From Pararge aegeria (Eukaryota; Arthropoda; Insecta; Lepidoptera; Nymphalidae): 64,000 nt of DNA. The notes below the pieces were generated by a model. The model searched no databases. It was given only the letters and a program-made list of their open reading frames with translations, and was not told the DNA's origin. The translations under genes and the position numbers were made by a program. The stretch lies in assembly GCF_905163445.1 (NCBI RefSeq), contig NC_053197.1, positions 3,596,001-3,660,000 of the forward strand, given 5' to 3'. Of the stretch, positions 63,794 through 64,000 are shown piece after piece (position 1 is the first letter of the stretch; each line of letters begins with the position of its first letter).

Positions 63794-64000
63794 AAACGGT
63801 GCTAGCCTAGTGGGTTTCCTTTCGGCTTTCCTTTCGTGGAGATCGAGTTCGAGCCCCGGCACACCACCACTTTTCGGAGTATGTGCGTTTTTAATTTAAG
63901 TAATTTAAATATTACTTGCTTTAAACGGCGAAGGAAAACATCGTGAGGAAACCTGAATGTTTAGAGTTCTCTATGAAGTTCTCAAGGTCGTGTGAAGTCT
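63794..64000 (+). repeat. SINE-A, continues past window
   Basis: AACGGTGCTAGCCTAGTGGG (A box), CGAGTTCGAGCCCCGGCACA (B box), GGAAAACATCGTGAGGAAAC and TTCTCAAGGTCGTGTGAAGT. Complete head; the right end lies outside. It probably inserted in the SINE-B just upstream. Confidence 0.85.

Noticed and set aside
1..64000. CRISPR array, operons, riboswitches, or prokaryotic defence system
   Set aside because: No regularly spaced repeats with unique spacers and no dense same-strand genes. All repeat structure fits eukaryotic mobile elements.

Overview
The window is non-prokaryotic, A+T-rich, intron/intergenic-type DNA that looks like a lepidopteran (moth or butterfly) nuclear genome. The assignment rests on repeat content: several tRNA-headed SINE families, jockey/CR1/L2-like and RTE-like non-LTR retrotransposon pieces with short A+T 3' tails, and Lep1-like Helitron pieces ending CTAG. 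I found no convincing host gene, tRNA gene, rRNA, or multi-exon coding structure. The only long intact reading frame belongs to a non-LTR retrotransposon at about 33.25-36.56 kb (endonuclease plus reverse transcriptase, 954 codons, + strand).

Family names used here are local labels. SINE-A: tRNA-like head (A box TAGCCTAGTGG), a body carrying ATCGTGAGGAAACCTGCATG and GTGTGGAGTCCACCAATCC, and a GATGAT-type tail. SINE-B: head with TGGCGCAGTGG and GGTTCGATTCC, a body with GCTAGATGGCGATGTGTGTA, and an ATTT-repeat tail. SINE-C: head TGGCGCAGCGG and a 3' end CTTACCATCAGGTGAGAT. LINE-A and LINE-B: two non-LTR families seen as C-terminal reverse transcriptase remnants plus 3' UTRs. LINE-C: 3' UTR containing GCGATAAGGCCGCC. 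LINE-D: C-terminus VFPDTYNLGTFKSRV. LINE-M: the intact element. RTE: C-terminus like DLEKVVGSGWMRKA. MITE-h: hAT-like with CAGTGGCGTGCAC ends. MITE-f: fold-back family with TTGGATAGAAGC ends. REP-1, REP-2 and REP-3: dispersed repeats of unknown class.

Layout: 0-9 kb holds SINEs, one clean Lep1-like Helitron (4.56-4.94 kb), MITE-f, REP-1, a LINE-B end, and a SINE-C split by a SINE-B. 9-17 kb holds SINE-A copies, an RTE fragment split by another LINE end, MITE-f, and a local repeat present three times (15.1-17.0 kb). 17-27 kb holds SINE pieces, two adjacent near-perfect palindromes at 20.92-21.04 kb, MITE-h copies (one with an exact 8-bp target duplication), and a SINE-B split by LINE-C. 27-37 kb holds a long LINE-A remnant, an RTE end and the intact LINE-M. 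37-49 kb holds LINE-C, a LINE-B/LINE-A tandem, fold-back elements and many minus-strand SINE-A copies. 49-64 kb holds a second complete Lep1-like element, a MITE-h with perfect 8-bp target duplication and an internal palindrome, SINE-C, LINE-D, a second long LINE-A on the minus strand, and SINE-B/SINE-A at the end.

How the parts relate: LINE-M could supply reverse transcriptase for itself. LINE-A, LINE-B, LINE-C, LINE-D and RTE are 5'-truncated products of target-primed reverse transcription. The SINEs carry Pol III-type boxes and must depend on a partner LINE; SINE-C shares 3' terminal sequence with LINE-D. The most unusual non-standard signal is the number of short, nearly perfect inverted repeats with 2-6 nt spacers in otherwise unremarkable DNA, plus several local duplications that none of the named families explains.
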